Shown here: positions 44,313 to 53,814 of the stretch, in pieces
How the letters are laid out: the number at the start of each line of letters is the position of its first letter
Numbering within the stretch: the first letter of the stretch is position 1
Assembly (NCBI RefSeq): GCF_003412465.1
Contig: NZ_QTJV01000006.1
Location: 310,001-374,000 of the forward strand
Reading direction: 5' to 3'
Length of the DNA stretch: 64,000 bases
Source of the DNA: Chitinophaga silvisoli
GTDB lineage: Bacteria; Bacteroidota; Bacteroidia; Chitinophagales; Chitinophagaceae
Notes under the pieces: generated by a model
The model's input: only the letters and a program-made list of their open reading frames with translations
Told to the model about the DNA's origin: nothing
Databases searched by the model: none
Program-made: the position numbers and the translations under genes

Positions 44313-45401
44313 TTATTTAGCAGGTTTAATTATTTCATTGTAAATTTTTTCCAGTTTCTGCATGTTCGTCTGCCGGTTTCCTTCCTTCACAACAAATTGC
44401 TGATTTTCCGAAATGATAGCCGGCACCCTGCCAAAAAATTCATTCCTCAGATATATCAATTGTTCTGCCAAATTTCCCGAATCACCGACGGGGAAGAATA
44501 AAGCTGATCTGTTATGTTCCAGTACAGCCTTATTTGCTACAATATCTGTCACTACCGGAAACAGTCCGGCCGCCATCGCCTCCAGCAGGCTCAGACTGGT
44601 ACCGTCTGATAAAGAAGAAGATATATATATATTGCACTTTTCGAACACCTCAAGCTGAGCAGTATTTTGTACCTGGCCGTAAAAAGTAACATGCTTATCC
44701 AATCCATTATCCTGAACAAATTTTTCAGCAACTTCTTTTAATGGTCCTCCTCCTACAAAATGCATCTCAAATGGCACATTTCTTTCCTTTAAAAGGACTA
44801 AGGCCTTAACTATCGTCATATGGTCATAAACAGGCTCAAATCGCCTGTTACATACCATTTTTAACATGTACGGAGCTGCATGGGAACTATGATGCTGAAA
44901 GAAAGTTTCATAATTGATCCCAACATTAAAATTATGGAGCTTATGGGCAGGGATACCCAGTTGCAGGACTTTATCATGCAGTTCCCGGGATACAACATTG
45001 ATCGCTGCTGCCCTGCCCAGGATACGTTTGAGTAAGAACCGCCACAATGGAGATTTCACACTTGCATTGATATCACTGCCATGGGCGGTCACTATGGTGC
45101 GGGGGTGATGAATAACATAGGCGGCCAAACCACCGCTGGTAACATAATGTGCATGAATTATATCCGGTTGCAGGGCCTTTATAATTTTCCTGGCACTGAA
45201 AGCCGCTTTGATATATTTATATTTATTCGACTTTGCCCTTATATCATATTCCTTTCCTTCCCATGCATTGTGTACAGGCACATTTCTTTCAGGAGAAGGA
45301 CTCAGGGCTATAAAATGTACTTCATGCCCCTGTTCCTTAAAGTAATCGATATACGGCTGGATATGGGTAAAAGTGCCCGCAGATAAAAAACAGATCTTCA
45401 T
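44313..45401 (-). CDS. Glycosyltransferase family 4 (second of three)
   Basis: A 362-residue GT-B enzyme. It begins [33 protein letters not shown] and contains PDIIHAHYVTSGGLAAYVIHHPRTIVTAHGSDI. The C-terminal donor domain has MHFVGGGPLKEVAEKFVQDNGLDKHVTFYGQV and SSSLSDGTSLSLLEAMAAGLFPVVTDIVANKAVLEHN, with the glutamates of the GT4 donor site (LLEAMAAG). Its start overlaps the stop of the hexapeptide acyltransferase gene by one base, showing tight operon coupling. Specificity unknown. Confidence 0.92.
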   Translation of the reverse strand: MKICFLSAGTFTHIQPYIDYFKEQGHEVHFIALSPSPERNVPVHNAWEGKEYDIRAKSNKYKYIKAAFSARKIIKALQPDIIHAHYVTSGGLAAYVIHHPRTIVTAHGSDINASVKSPLWRFLLKRILGRAAAINVVSRELHDKVLQLGIPAHKLHNFNVGINYETFFQHHSSHAAPYMLKMVCNRRFEPVYDHMTIVKALVLLKERNVPFEMHFVGGGPLKEVAEKFVQDNGLDKHVTFYGQVQNTAQLEVFEKCNIYISSSLSDGTSLSLLEAMAAGLFPVVTDIVANKAVLEHNRSALFFPVGDSGNLAEQLIYLRNEFFGRVPAIISENQQFVVKEGNRQTNMQKLEKIYNEIIKPAK

Positions 45402-45922
45402 TACTGATTCCTGTATTTAATAATTTTCGCAGGATTGCCCCCTACAATTGCATAGTCAGGCACATTTTTAGTCACAATGGCACCAGCTCCTATTATTGCC
45501 CCTGAACCGATTTTCACACCGGGTAATATGATCGCCCTCGTTCCAATCCATACATCATCTCCTATCTCCACTGGCTTCACGACAGTGCCTTTTTCCATAT
45601 TCATGGGAATGCTCAGGTCATCAAATTTATGATTACGGGTCAGGATGATCACCTCTGGTCCCATCATGACATTATCGCCTATCTTTAAAGGGCCTCTTAC
45701 ATGGGCCCTCACCCCAATTCCCGAATTATGGCCGATAGTAATACCCTTTCCTGATCCAATATTTGCACGGCTCTCCACGTTGATATTATTACCTGCTTTG
45801 TCCAGGATACCACTGGCTATGAACGCCCTGATCTTCCTGATGAAAAACAAATACCGGTTATTCGTTTGCGGCAGATAATAGGCAAAGCCGTAATAGAAGA
45901 TTAAACTGATTATTCTAATCAT
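45401..45922 (-). CDS. Hexapeptide-repeat acyltransferase (WcaF/Maa-like)
   Basis: A 173-residue left-handed beta-helix acyltransferase. Repeats run through [57 protein letters not shown], with the usual acceptor-side loop and His in RNHKFDD. These are followed by [54 protein letters not shown], the classical C-terminal signature. It probably O-acetylates a sugar nucleotide or lipid-linked intermediate in the cytoplasm, in contrast to the MBOAT/SGNH pair that works outside. It overlaps both neighbours (4 nt with the upstream GT, 1 nt with the downstream GT). Confidence 0.92.
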   Translation of the reverse strand: MIRIISLIFYYGFAYYLPQTNNRYLFFIRKIRAFIASGILDKAGNNINVESRANIGSGKGITIGHNSGIGVRAHVRGPLKIGDNVMMGPEVIILTRNHKFDDLSIPMNMEKGTVVKPVEIGDDVWIGTRAIILPGVKIGSGAIIGAGAIVTKNVPDYAIVGGNPAKIIKYRNQ

Positions 45923-47010
45923 ACCCTCAATAAGTTCAGATATTTATTTAAGAATACTAATTTGTCGAATTCTGCCCTTGCAAAAGCCAGGTTCTCCCTG
46001 CTCATATCCTGCAACTGAGCCGGAGATAAAGCCATCAATCTTTTGATAGCATCGGCAATAGAAGCAGGATCTGCCGGGTCAAAGAGAAACCCGTTCACCC
46101 CTTCTTTGACCAATCGTGGATTATCGCATACATTGCTGGCCAAAACTGGTTTGCCACAGGCCATGGCTTCGCAGATGACATTTGGACAACCTTCGTAAAA
46201 GGATGGCAGGCATACCACAGTGGCCTCATTGAAAAGGCGGGGAATTTCCCTGGAAGGCCCGTCCAGAAAAACCATTTTTTCAAGCCCATGTTCCTTCACA
46301 TATGCAGCCGCCTCCAGGTACCGGGACGTTCCCTGTGGTACACCATCAACCAGCATCTTATTGCCATACCAGTATAATTCCACTGGTAGCCCTTTCAGGG
46401 AATGTATTGCCTTTATAAGGTTTTCAGAATTTTTCAGCCGCTGATAACTGGCTGCTACTACAATTTTCACAACTCCATTTGCGGGTAGAGTTACTTCCAT
46501 TGGTCTAAACTTCTCAAAATCGACTGCATTCACTATTGTATGCATTTTCTTCTTTAACCAAGGCGCATGATTTACCACATATTCAGAAAGGTTATAGCTA
46601 TTTGTTACCACAAAATCTGCCAGCCTGTGAAAATGAAAACGGACTTTGTCTCTTGCTGAAATTTTTCCGACTTTCCCCGTGCGCTCGGACACAATCAGGC
46701 CCCATTTCCGAAAGGGAACTGATGCCAGTTCTGAAATCAGGTTAGGGTTATCTAAAAAAGAAATGACATAATCAGGTTTCGCCTGCTTTACTGCTACCAG
46801 GTACTTATATGTTCTTGAGAACAGGTTCGTCCATTTGACGGTGACTACATTGATCTTCAACCTATCGGTCACTTCTTTATAAAAGTTGTCGTCCAGATAA
46901 GTGATGAATTCTACAGTATGTCCTTTGCCAATCAGCAACTCCGCCAAAATTACGATCTGACGTTGCGCACCTCCCGAACCTAATCCATCAATACATAAAA
47001 CCACCTTCAT
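45919..47010 (-). CDS. Glycosyltransferase family 4 (third of three)
   Basis: A 363-residue GT-B enzyme beginning [38 protein letters not shown], the GGAQR loop of GT4 N-terminal domains. The C-terminal half holds [59 protein letters not shown], with the E-x7-E donor motif ([10 protein letters not shown]). It ends with a 4-nt overlap into the acyltransferase gene and follows the Wzy-like gene by 16 nt. Specificity unknown. With PglC as initiator, three GT4 enzymes suggest a repeat unit of about four sugars. Confidence 0.93.
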   Translation of the reverse strand: MKVVLCIDGLGSGGAQRQIVILAELLIGKGHTVEFITYLDDNFYKEVTDRLKINVVTVKWTNLFSRTYKYLVAVKQAKPDYVISFLDNPNLISELASVPFRKWGLIVSERTGKVGKISARDKVRFHFHRLADFVVTNSYNLSEYVVNHAPWLKKKMHTIVNAVDFEKFRPMEVTLPANGVVKIVVAASYQRLKNSENLIKAIHSLKGLPVELYWYGNKMLVDGVPQGTSRYLEAAAYVKEHGLEKMVFLDGPSREIPRLFNEATVVCLPSFYEGCPNVICEAMACGKPVLASNVCDNPRLVKEGVNGFLFDPADPASIADAIKRLMALSPAQLQDMSRENLAFARAEFDKLVFLNKYLNLLRV

Positions 47011-47026
47011 ATCTAATGCTCAAATT

Positions 47027-48223
47027 TTAATTTAATTGATGCACTGTGACCACCGGAATTTCCCGCTGCACAGTATGCATTTTCAAGTAAGCGACCATGG
47101 TGAAATACAAAAGCCAGAACAGCTTCTCTCCAAACAATACGATTGCAAAAGAGCTGATTATGACCATCAGTGCAAAATATATGGTCCAGACAATGCTATT
47201 TTTACGATAAATATCTGAACGGTATGCCATCACGACCAATTGAATCAAAGCTGCATGGAAAATCAGGAATCCAAAAATACCTGTATTAGCCAGTAATTCG
47301 ACCATATTGTTGTGTGAATACAAATTATATCCACCCAAAAACACAAAGGCGCCATATCCCCAACCAAAGAATGGCCGCTGCGTCCACATATCCCATCCTT
47401 TCACGGCCAGGTTATACCGAAGCAAGTCAGATTCACTATATTCTCTGTTTCCGGAAAATACATCCTGCAAATACGTGAATCGGTCAAATGCCTCAGAGTT
47501 ATCCATAAGGAAATTGGTAATAAAAAAACCAGATAATGAAACGAGCAGGATGGATATAAACACGAGCGTTGTGGTATTCTTTATGATACGAATGTAAAAT
47601 ACCAGGTAAAGAACATTTAGCAGGTACATGAACAAACCCAGCTTGGAGCCACTCATCATCACCTGTTGGGCAGCCAGAATAATGAAGATTAAAATAAGAC
47701 TCCGCCAAAACTTTGAGTATAACTTATAACGCTGTAACAGGAATGAGATACAGAAATTAACCATTAGCGAAAAAAGGTTCGAGTTCCCCAATGTACCTAC
47801 ATAACGACTTGTACGGCCCCAATCATCAACCTGTGGAACAAAAATATTCATGATAAAACCAATGAATAACCCCAAACTTAAACCAACCAGCACCATATCA
47901 AAAGCCCGCACATTATCCACGATCCTTGTTAGGATATAAGACAATACAAGAATCATCATAATATTAATGATAGCTTCTCCAGGGAGGTCATACGGAAAGA
48001 AGGCGAACGAAATCAAACTATACACAGAGAGGAATACCAGGCAACCCAAACCCCAGTTAAAAGGTCCTTTTACCCTGGGTCGGTTCATGTGTAAGGTCTG
48101 AATGAAATATTCCACTATCATCAAACCTGCGAAGATCTTAGGAATGATTGTCAGGCTCTCGTAATCAAAACAAACGATCGCTGAAAATGCATATAAGAAC
48201 AATAATACATTGATCCGATTCAT
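47027..48223 (-). CDS. wzy: O-antigen/EPS polymerase (Wzy-like)
   Basis: A 398-residue membrane protein with about ten helices and the O-antigen ligase/polymerase (Wzy_C) region: GTLGNSNLFSLMVNFCISFLLQRY, then a periplasmic loop with NREYSESDLLRYNLAVKGWDMWTQRPFFGWGYGAFVFLGGYNLYSHNNMVELLANTGIFGFLIF. The R-x-x-L..A...W..RP..G-W-G-x-G..F and SHNN-x-x-x-E-L-L..G blocks are family-typical. In a Wzx/Wzy-type locus with no separate ABC exporter this should polymerise flipped repeat units in the periplasm. It lies 2 nt from the asparagine-synthase-like gene. Confidence 0.88.
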   Translation of the reverse strand: MNRINVLLFLYAFSAIVCFDYESLTIIPKIFAGLMIVEYFIQTLHMNRPRVKGPFNWGLGCLVFLSVYSLISFAFFPYDLPGEAIINIMMILVLSYILTRIVDNVRAFDMVLVGLSLGLFIGFIMNIFVPQVDDWGRTSRYVGTLGNSNLFSLMVNFCISFLLQRYKLYSKFWRSLILIFIILAAQQVMMSGSKLGLFMYLLNVLYLVFYIRIIKNTTTLVFISILLVSLSGFFITNFLMDNSEAFDRFTYLQDVFSGNREYSESDLLRYNLAVKGWDMWTQRPFFGWGYGAFVFLGGYNLYSHNNMVELLANTGIFGFLIFHAALIQLVVMAYRSDIYRKNSIVWTIYFALMVIISSFAIVLFGEKLFWLLYFTMVAYLKMHTVQREIPVVTVHQLN

Positions 48224-48225
48224 TA

Positions 48226-50151
48226 TTAAACTCTATCTTTTATCCAGTGGCTAAACCACATTTGAAAACATAAAATCCGCCAGATCCTGTCAGCATCAGC
48301 CCTTCGTTGCTTGTCCTGGAAACGGCGGCGTAATTTTTTTATTTCCTGAAAATCAAATACTCCACTTGTTGCGATTTCCTGCTCACTAAGATAAGTGTCG
48401 CAAAACACTGCCAGCTCCTTCAGCAACCATTGCTGTATAGGCACTGCAAACCCACGCTTTGGCAGGTCAAGAAGTTCCTTTGGCAGCATTGAATAATCTA
48501 TTTCTTTCAGCAGGTACTTTGGAATATTATTTTTAAATTTAATGTCCGACGGAATCCTTGTCACATATTCAAACAACCGATGGTCCAGCAATGGTTCCCT
48601 TCCTTCCAGGCTATATGCCATTGTAGCCCTGTCCACTTTCACCAGGATATCATCCAGCATATAAGTCTTTACATCGGTGGACTGCATTTTTTCGATTTCA
48701 CTATTTTCTGCAGACAAATTGCCCGTAACATCAAACGCAGTATCCACTTTTTTATAGTCTCCTTTTAACAGTTTCTTCAGCTCATAATTGCTGAACAATC
48801 TATAATCTATCTTTTTCAAGAAAGAAGCACTTCTATTTTTTGCATGCACAATTTCCTGTGCCCGTTCCAGTATTGCGTCCTGATCATAGCGCCCCTGCAT
48901 TCTTCTGTACCTGCGCATCAGCCCTAATCCCCAACCAATTGGATACTTTAATATACCGGGAGAATTTCGCAGTATATTATACAGCCCACCCTTTGAGTAA
49001 TATTTTGTGTATCCACCAAAGATCTCATCTCCACCATCGGCGGATAACGCAACTGTAACATGAGAGCGTACCTTCTGACTCAACAGCATTGTTGGTATAG
49101 CGGATGAATCAGCAAAGGGTTCGTCATAATACAATGGCAACTGCGGAATGATCTCCAGCGCTTCTTTTTCTGTGCAGATATATTCGTGATGTTCTGTGTT
49201 CAACAAAACCGAGACCTCTTTCGCAATCTTCGCTTCATTGTACGCTTCATTATCGAACCCGATTGTGAAAGTTTTCAGCTTGTATCCCAGTTGTTTGGTC
49301 AGCAATGCGGTAACCAGTGAACTATCAATACCGCCGCTTAAGAACACGCCCACCGGCACATCTGATACCATGCGATAGTTAAAGGCAGACTTTAACAGTT
49401 CAACTGTTTCTGCTGTAATTTCAGCCTCTGTTTTATTGTAGAATTTCTCTTTATTGAATGCGGCGAGCGGCTCCCAATATGTCACCTCCCGCACAACTTT
49501 CCCTTTCTCTACATCATATTGTAAAATATGGCCGGGCGTTACTTTTCGCACATGCGTGAAGATGGAATATGGAGTTGGTATATACCCATATTTCAGGTAT
49601 AAAGGAATTGCATCACGGTTTATGTCATTTTTAAATTCGGGATGCTTATAAAAGGTTTTGATCTCTGAAGAAAACATCAGCAGCTTATCTGATTCAAAAA
49701 TGAACAGCGGCTTTACACCAAACCGATCCCTGATAAAATACACCTGTTTCTGCTTCCTATCAAACAACACAATGGCGAACATACCTATAAACTTTGATAC
49801 AGCGTCGATTCCCCATTCTCTGTATGCATAGAGGATCATCTCTGTATCGCTGCCGGTCTTAAAAGAATAGCCCAGTGTTTTCAGTTCACTCCGGATCTCA
49901 TCAAAATTGTAAATCTCTCCATTAAACACCACTACGAGTTCCTCATCATTGCTCAACATTGGCTGTCTGCCGGCATCTGAAAGGTCCAGTATTGCCAACC
50001 GGCGATGTCCCAGGAAAACTTTTTCTTCCTCATTGCCCCAATGACTGTTGCTGTCCGGACCGCGGTGAGCAAGCACCTCCAGCATTCCATCCATGATACC
50101 CTCATTGTAGTGTAATTTTGTCTTATGAATATATCCGGCGATACCGCACAT
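48226..50151 (-). CDS. Asparagine-synthase-like glutamine amidotransferase
   Basis: A 641-residue class II amidotransferase plus ATP-pyrophosphatase protein. The nucleophile C2 is in MCGIAGYIHK, the glutaminase pocket has AHRGPDSNSHW and VVVFNGEIYNFDEIRSELKTLGYSFKTGSDTEMILYAYREWG, and the synthetase PP-loop is VFLSGGIDSSLVTALL. Catalytic residues are complete. In EPS and O-antigen loci such proteins (e.g. WbpS, Francisella WbtH) amidate uronic acids. The TviB/TviC-like genes here would supply a GalNAcA substrate, so a GalNAcA-amide product is the leading hypothesis. Plain asparagine synthesis cannot be excluded by sequence. It sits between wzy and wzx in the operon. Confidence 0.9.
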   Translation of the reverse strand: MCGIAGYIHKTKLHYNEGIMDGMLEVLAHRGPDSNSHWGNEEEKVFLGHRRLAILDLSDAGRQPMLSNDEELVVVFNGEIYNFDEIRSELKTLGYSFKTGSDTEMILYAYREWGIDAVSKFIGMFAIVLFDRKQKQVYFIRDRFGVKPLFIFESDKLLMFSSEIKTFYKHPEFKNDINRDAIPLYLKYGYIPTPYSIFTHVRKVTPGHILQYDVEKGKVVREVTYWEPLAAFNKEKFYNKTEAEITAETVELLKSAFNYRMVSDVPVGVFLSGGIDSSLVTALLTKQLGYKLKTFTIGFDNEAYNEAKIAKEVSVLLNTEHHEYICTEKEALEIIPQLPLYYDEPFADSSAIPTMLLSQKVRSHVTVALSADGGDEIFGGYTKYYSKGGLYNILRNSPGILKYPIGWGLGLMRRYRRMQGRYDQDAILERAQEIVHAKNRSASFLKKIDYRLFSNYELKKLLKGDYKKVDTAFDVTGNLSAENSEIEKMQSTDVKTYMLDDILVKVDRATMAYSLEGREPLLDHRLFEYVTRIPSDIKFKNNIPKYLLKEIDYSMLPKELLDLPKRGFAVPIQQWLLKELAVFCDTYLSEQEIATSGVFDFQEIKKLRRRFQDKQRRADADRIWRILCFQMWFSHWIKDRV

Positions 50152-50154
50152 GAG

Positions 50155-51378
50155 TTATTTTTTTAAATCAGCTACTATGGAAAGTCCCTTATATAAAAAG
50201 ATCAGCAATTGTGTTGCGAACGACAACCATGCCAACCCAGTTACGGAAAAATAATAAATAACCGGCACTACAAGTACCAGGTTCATCACTGCAGAATAAG
50301 TCACCGCACGAAGTAATACCTTATTCATATTCTGGATGGCCAGCATGTTTGTAAAGAATGCGCCAAAAGGATAAAGTATGACACTCAACACAAACACGCG
50401 TAACACTGCCAATACAACTGCATCTTCATTTCCAACCACCAGTTTTACAACAAAAGGAGCCGCAATAAATACGCCAACACCTACAGCGGTACAAACCGAC
50501 AATAATATAAAAAAGATTTTCTTTGATTCTTTAATATAAGCAACCATTGACTCCTTATACAGTTTTGCCTGCATAGGAAAAAACACCTGCGTAAAAGGGG
50601 TAGATACATTGTATAATCCTCTGAACACCTTATCTGCGGCTGAATATTGCCCCACTACAAACGGTGATTTAAAATAGGCAAGCACCAGCACGTTGGTAGA
50701 GGAATATAATGTTACAAATACCCTTGATAAAAAGATCCGCCAGCTTTCTCCCAGGTCAGCCTTCACATTCTGCCAGGTAGGTGCAAAAAAACGAAGGTTG
50801 TACTTAGTATATACAGGAATGACAGCTATAATACCACCAGCAAGGAACCCGATTGAGTTGAATAGAAAAACTGTTGCCAGCTGATCAGCACTCCTGATGA
50901 ATAAAAAGATACAACCAGTGAAAAATATCTTGATCAGCGCATTGATCATCGTCGCCACTTTCATTTTCCTGATGGCCTGGTAAAACCAGATGGGGAAAAT
51001 AGCCTGACCTACTACAGCAGGAAACGCCAGCAAGTATGCCATGAAGTGATTTCGTACCTCCGGAGCAAATAATCCGGCTATCAGTAACACGAGAAGAGAA
51101 ATACCAATAAGTAGGCCTTTAGATGCCATTATGGTGTTAAATACCTTTGACTGCTCTTCTTCTGTGGCAGCCTGTGAAATATTCTTAACACCTGTTACAT
51201 TAAAACCAAAATCCACCAGGATCAGAAAATAAGTAAGTACTGTTTGTATTACGGTATACTCTCCAAATACGCTTAATCCAAACACCCTGATAAGATACGG
51301 GAACGTTAGAAGGGGCAGTATATAATTTGAAGCCTGAAAAAGCGACAAATACAAAAACTCAGAAACTAATTTTTTCAA
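50155..51378 (-). CDS. wzx: Oligosaccharide flippase (Wzx-like)
   Basis: A 407-residue polysaccharide transporter (MOP superfamily) with about 12 membrane helices. The N-terminus FLYLSLFQASNYILPLLTFPYLIRVFGLSVFGEYTVIQTVLTYF is the typical Wzx opening, with P-Y-L-x-R-x-(L/F)-G and the G-E-Y-x-x-x-Q-x segment. DFGFNVTGVKNISQA follows in TM2-loop. It should flip lipid-linked repeat units across the inner membrane. It lies 3 nt from the amidotransferase gene and 89 bp downstream of the epimerase gene. Confidence 0.92.
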   Translation of the reverse strand: MKKLVSEFLYLSLFQASNYILPLLTFPYLIRVFGLSVFGEYTVIQTVLTYFLILVDFGFNVTGVKNISQAATEEEQSKVFNTIMASKGLLIGISLLVLLIAGLFAPEVRNHFMAYLLAFPAVVGQAIFPIWFYQAIRKMKVATMINALIKIFFTGCIFLFIRSADQLATVFLFNSIGFLAGGIIAVIPVYTKYNLRFFAPTWQNVKADLGESWRIFLSRVFVTLYSSTNVLVLAYFKSPFVVGQYSAADKVFRGLYNVSTPFTQVFFPMQAKLYKESMVAYIKESKKIFFILLSVCTAVGVGVFIAAPFVVKLVVGNEDAVVLAVLRVFVLSVILYPFGAFFTNMLAIQNMNKVLLRAVTYSAVMNLVLVVPVIYYFSVTGLAWLSFATQLLIFLYKGLSIVADLKK

Positions 51379-51467
51379 CGATTTAAAATTTACTTTCTAA
51401 CTGCAATTGCTTTTAGTGATATTAAGCGCCGATGATCCGGATATGCTGAATAGAAAGAAAGATCAAA

Positions 51468-52475
51468 CTATTTCAGGTTGCGCCAATACCATGCTACTGC
51501 TTCATGCAGCCCATCCTTAAAGGAATAAGCCGGCTGGTAGCCCAGTAATTTTCCAGCCTTTTCAATTGAGGCCAGTGAATGTGGAATATCACCTTTTCTA
51601 TTAGAACCATAAATGACTGATACATCCCCGATCTTTGGATCGAACACCTGTAGTTCTTTCTTTATGGCATCAGTAAGCTGCGTCAATGATGTTTGTTCGC
51701 CAAATGCCACGTTAAATACCTCCCCTACTGCTGCTTCAAGAGTTACAAACAGTGCTTTAATATTTGCCTGCACCACATTGTCGATATAAGTAAAGTCGCG
51801 GGAGAAGGCACCATCCCCATTTATAACGGGGCTTTCATGGCGAATGAACTGGGAAACGAACTTAGGGATCACTGCTGCATATGCACCATTCGGATCCTGT
51901 CGTTGTCCAAATACATTGAAATAACGTAGACCAATGAGCTCCATTCCATACGTTTTCCCGAATACATCTGCGTACAACTCATTTACATACTTCGTAACCG
52001 CGTAAGGTGATAAAGGTTTTCCTATGTGCTCTTCTACCTTGGGCAAGCCTGGATGGTCACCATATGTACTGGAACTGGCAGCGTAGACAAAGCGTTTGCA
52101 ATTTTCATCTCTTACTGCAACCAGCATGTTCAGAAATCCTGAAACATTTATATCATTGGTTGTAATAGGATCATTGATGGAACGCGGCACGGAGCCGAGC
52201 GCAGCCTGGTGTAACACGTAGTCTATACCTTTTACTGCTATTTTACAATCTTCCAGGTTCCGGATATCACCTTCCAGCAGCTCGAATGCCGGGTTATCCA
52301 TGAACTCATTCAAATTTTTCCTGTGTCCGGTTATAAAATTATCTAACACCCGCACTTTCCCTGCACCATGTTTGAGCAGGTATTCTACAAGGTTGGAACC
52401 TATAAATCCTGCTCCTCCGGTTACCAGGAAAGAATGTCCTGAAAGCTGACCGGGATGATAACTTGTATTATACAT
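51468..52475 (-). CDS. tviC: TviC/WbpP-like UDP-N-acetylhexosamine(uronic acid) 4-epimerase
   Basis: A 335-residue extended-SDR epimerase. NAD-binding GGAGFIGSNLVEYLL (about 20-34), VRVLDNFITGHRKNL, DIRNLEDC, catalytic YxxxK in LSPYAVTKYVNELYADVFG and substrate-side RYFNVFGQRQDPNGAYAAVIPKF. The RQDPNGAYAAVIP block is that of WbpP/TviC enzymes acting on N-acetylated UDP-hexoses or their uronic acids. It starts 18 nt after the dehydrogenase stop. In the Vi-antigen pathway TviB oxidises UDP-GlcNAc and TviC epimerises to UDP-GalNAcA, and the pair here suggests the same product. Confidence 0.92.
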   Translation of the reverse strand: MYNTSYHPGQLSGHSFLVTGGAGFIGSNLVEYLLKHGAGKVRVLDNFITGHRKNLNEFMDNPAFELLEGDIRNLEDCKIAVKGIDYVLHQAALGSVPRSINDPITTNDINVSGFLNMLVAVRDENCKRFVYAASSSTYGDHPGLPKVEEHIGKPLSPYAVTKYVNELYADVFGKTYGMELIGLRYFNVFGQRQDPNGAYAAVIPKFVSQFIRHESPVINGDGAFSRDFTYIDNVVQANIKALFVTLEAAVGEVFNVAFGEQTSLTQLTDAIKKELQVFDPKIGDVSVIYGSNRKGDIPHSLASIEKAGKLLGYQPAYSFKDGLHEAVAWYWRNLK

Positions 52476-52493
52476 GAATTAATTAATATTGAA

Positions 52494-53783
52494 TTAAAGC
52501 CTTCCATCTACCATTTCCTTACCAAGTACCCCTTTCACATCGTAGACTACACTCGTATCCTTACACAATCCTTTAATATCAAGACCGTTGAACTGTTTGT
52601 GTGCTACGGCGGAAATAACCGCGTCATAATCACAGGTACCATCCAGTTCCTGCACGGAATCCCAGCCATATTCATGTTTTACTTCCGCAGGGTTTGCCCA
52701 CGGATCATACACTACGATTTCGGTTTCATATTCTTTCAGTGCAGTGAGAATATCGATTACTCTGGTATTTCTTACATCCGGGCAGTTCTCTTTGAAGGTA
52801 AAGCCCAGTACCAGTATTTTTGCTCCTTTTACAGGAATACTCTTTTTCACCATCAGCTTTACCACTTCCATGGCAACATACTGACCCATGCCGTCATTCA
52901 GCCGGCGGCCCGCCAGGATAATTTCGGGATGGTAACCCAGTTCCTGTGCTTTCTGAGCCAGGTAGTAAGGATCTACACCGATACAGTGGCCACCTACTAA
53001 TCCTGGTTTAAACTTAAGGAAGTTCCATTTGGTACCGGCGGCATTCAATACATCTTCTGTATCAATACCCATCCTGTTAAAGATCTTTGCGAGTTCATTT
53101 ACAAAGGCGATGTTGATATCACGCTGAGAGTTTTCAATTACCTTCGCTGCTTCGGCCACCTTGATAGATGCAGCTTTGTAGGTACCTGCCACTATCACAG
53201 AGTTATACAATGCATCTACTTTATCCGCTGTTTCCGGGGTAGAGCCGGAAGTTACCTTCAGTATTTTTGATACGGTATGTTCCTTATCACCGGGGTTAAT
53301 ACGCTCAGGAGAGTAGCCTGCAAAGAAGTCAACATTGAATTTTAAGCCGGACACCCTTTCAAGTACAGGAACACACTCATCTTCTGTAACACCTGGATAT
53401 ACAGTTGACTCGTACACGACGATGTCTCCTTTCTTCAATACTTTACCGACAGTTTCACTGGCTTTGTACAATGGGGTCAGGTCTGGCCTGTTGTGCTTAT
53501 CTACTGGGGTAGGCACAGTTACAATGAAATAATTACAATTCCGGATCTCCTCTAAATTCGCAGTACAAAGCAGGCCGGAAGATGCATTGGTGTCTGTTGT
53601 CAAGACTTTCAACAGATCTTCACTGGCTACTTCAAGTGTAAAATCATTTCCTTCGTTTAACTCTCCTACCCTCTTCTGATTAATATCAAATCCAATGGTT
53701 AGGTATTTTTTGGAAAATTCGACCGCTAGCGGCAATCCAACATATCCCAATCCAATTACCGCTAATCTTGCGTTTGGCACCAT
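52494..53783 (-). CDS. tviB: TviB/WbpO-like UDP-N-acetylhexosamine 6-dehydrogenase
   Basis: A 429-residue nucleotide-sugar dehydrogenase that oxidises C6 of UDP-GlcNAc or UDP-GalNAc with two NAD+. The N-terminal Rossmann motif is [20 protein letters not shown] (about 8-27). The central block is [21 protein letters not shown] and [28 protein letters not shown], the catalytic Cys is in [23 protein letters not shown], and the C-terminal UDP-binding domain has [34 protein letters not shown] is typical of the TviB/WbpO group rather than UDP-glucose dehydrogenases. Clustered with the epimerase and the Wzc kinase gene 31 nt upstream; such dehydrogenases are often activated by BY-kinases. Confidence 0.94.
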   Translation of the reverse strand: MVPNARLAVIGLGYVGLPLAVEFSKKYLTIGFDINQKRVGELNEGNDFTLEVASEDLLKVLTTDTNASSGLLCTANLEEIRNCNYFIVTVPTPVDKHNRPDLTPLYKASETVGKVLKKGDIVVYESTVYPGVTEDECVPVLERVSGLKFNVDFFAGYSPERINPGDKEHTVSKILKVTSGSTPETADKVDALYNSVIVAGTYKAASIKVAEAAKVIENSQRDINIAFVNELAKIFNRMGIDTEDVLNAAGTKWNFLKFKPGLVGGHCIGVDPYYLAQKAQELGYHPEIILAGRRLNDGMGQYVAMEVVKLMVKKSIPVKGAKILVLGFTFKENCPDVRNTRVIDILTALKEYETEIVVYDPWANPAEVKHEYGWDSVQELDGTCDYDAVISAVAHKQFNGLDIKGLCKDTSVVYDVKGVLGKEMVDGRL

Positions 53784-53814
53784 AAAGTTGTGATATTTTT
53801 AGTTGAGGTTATTG

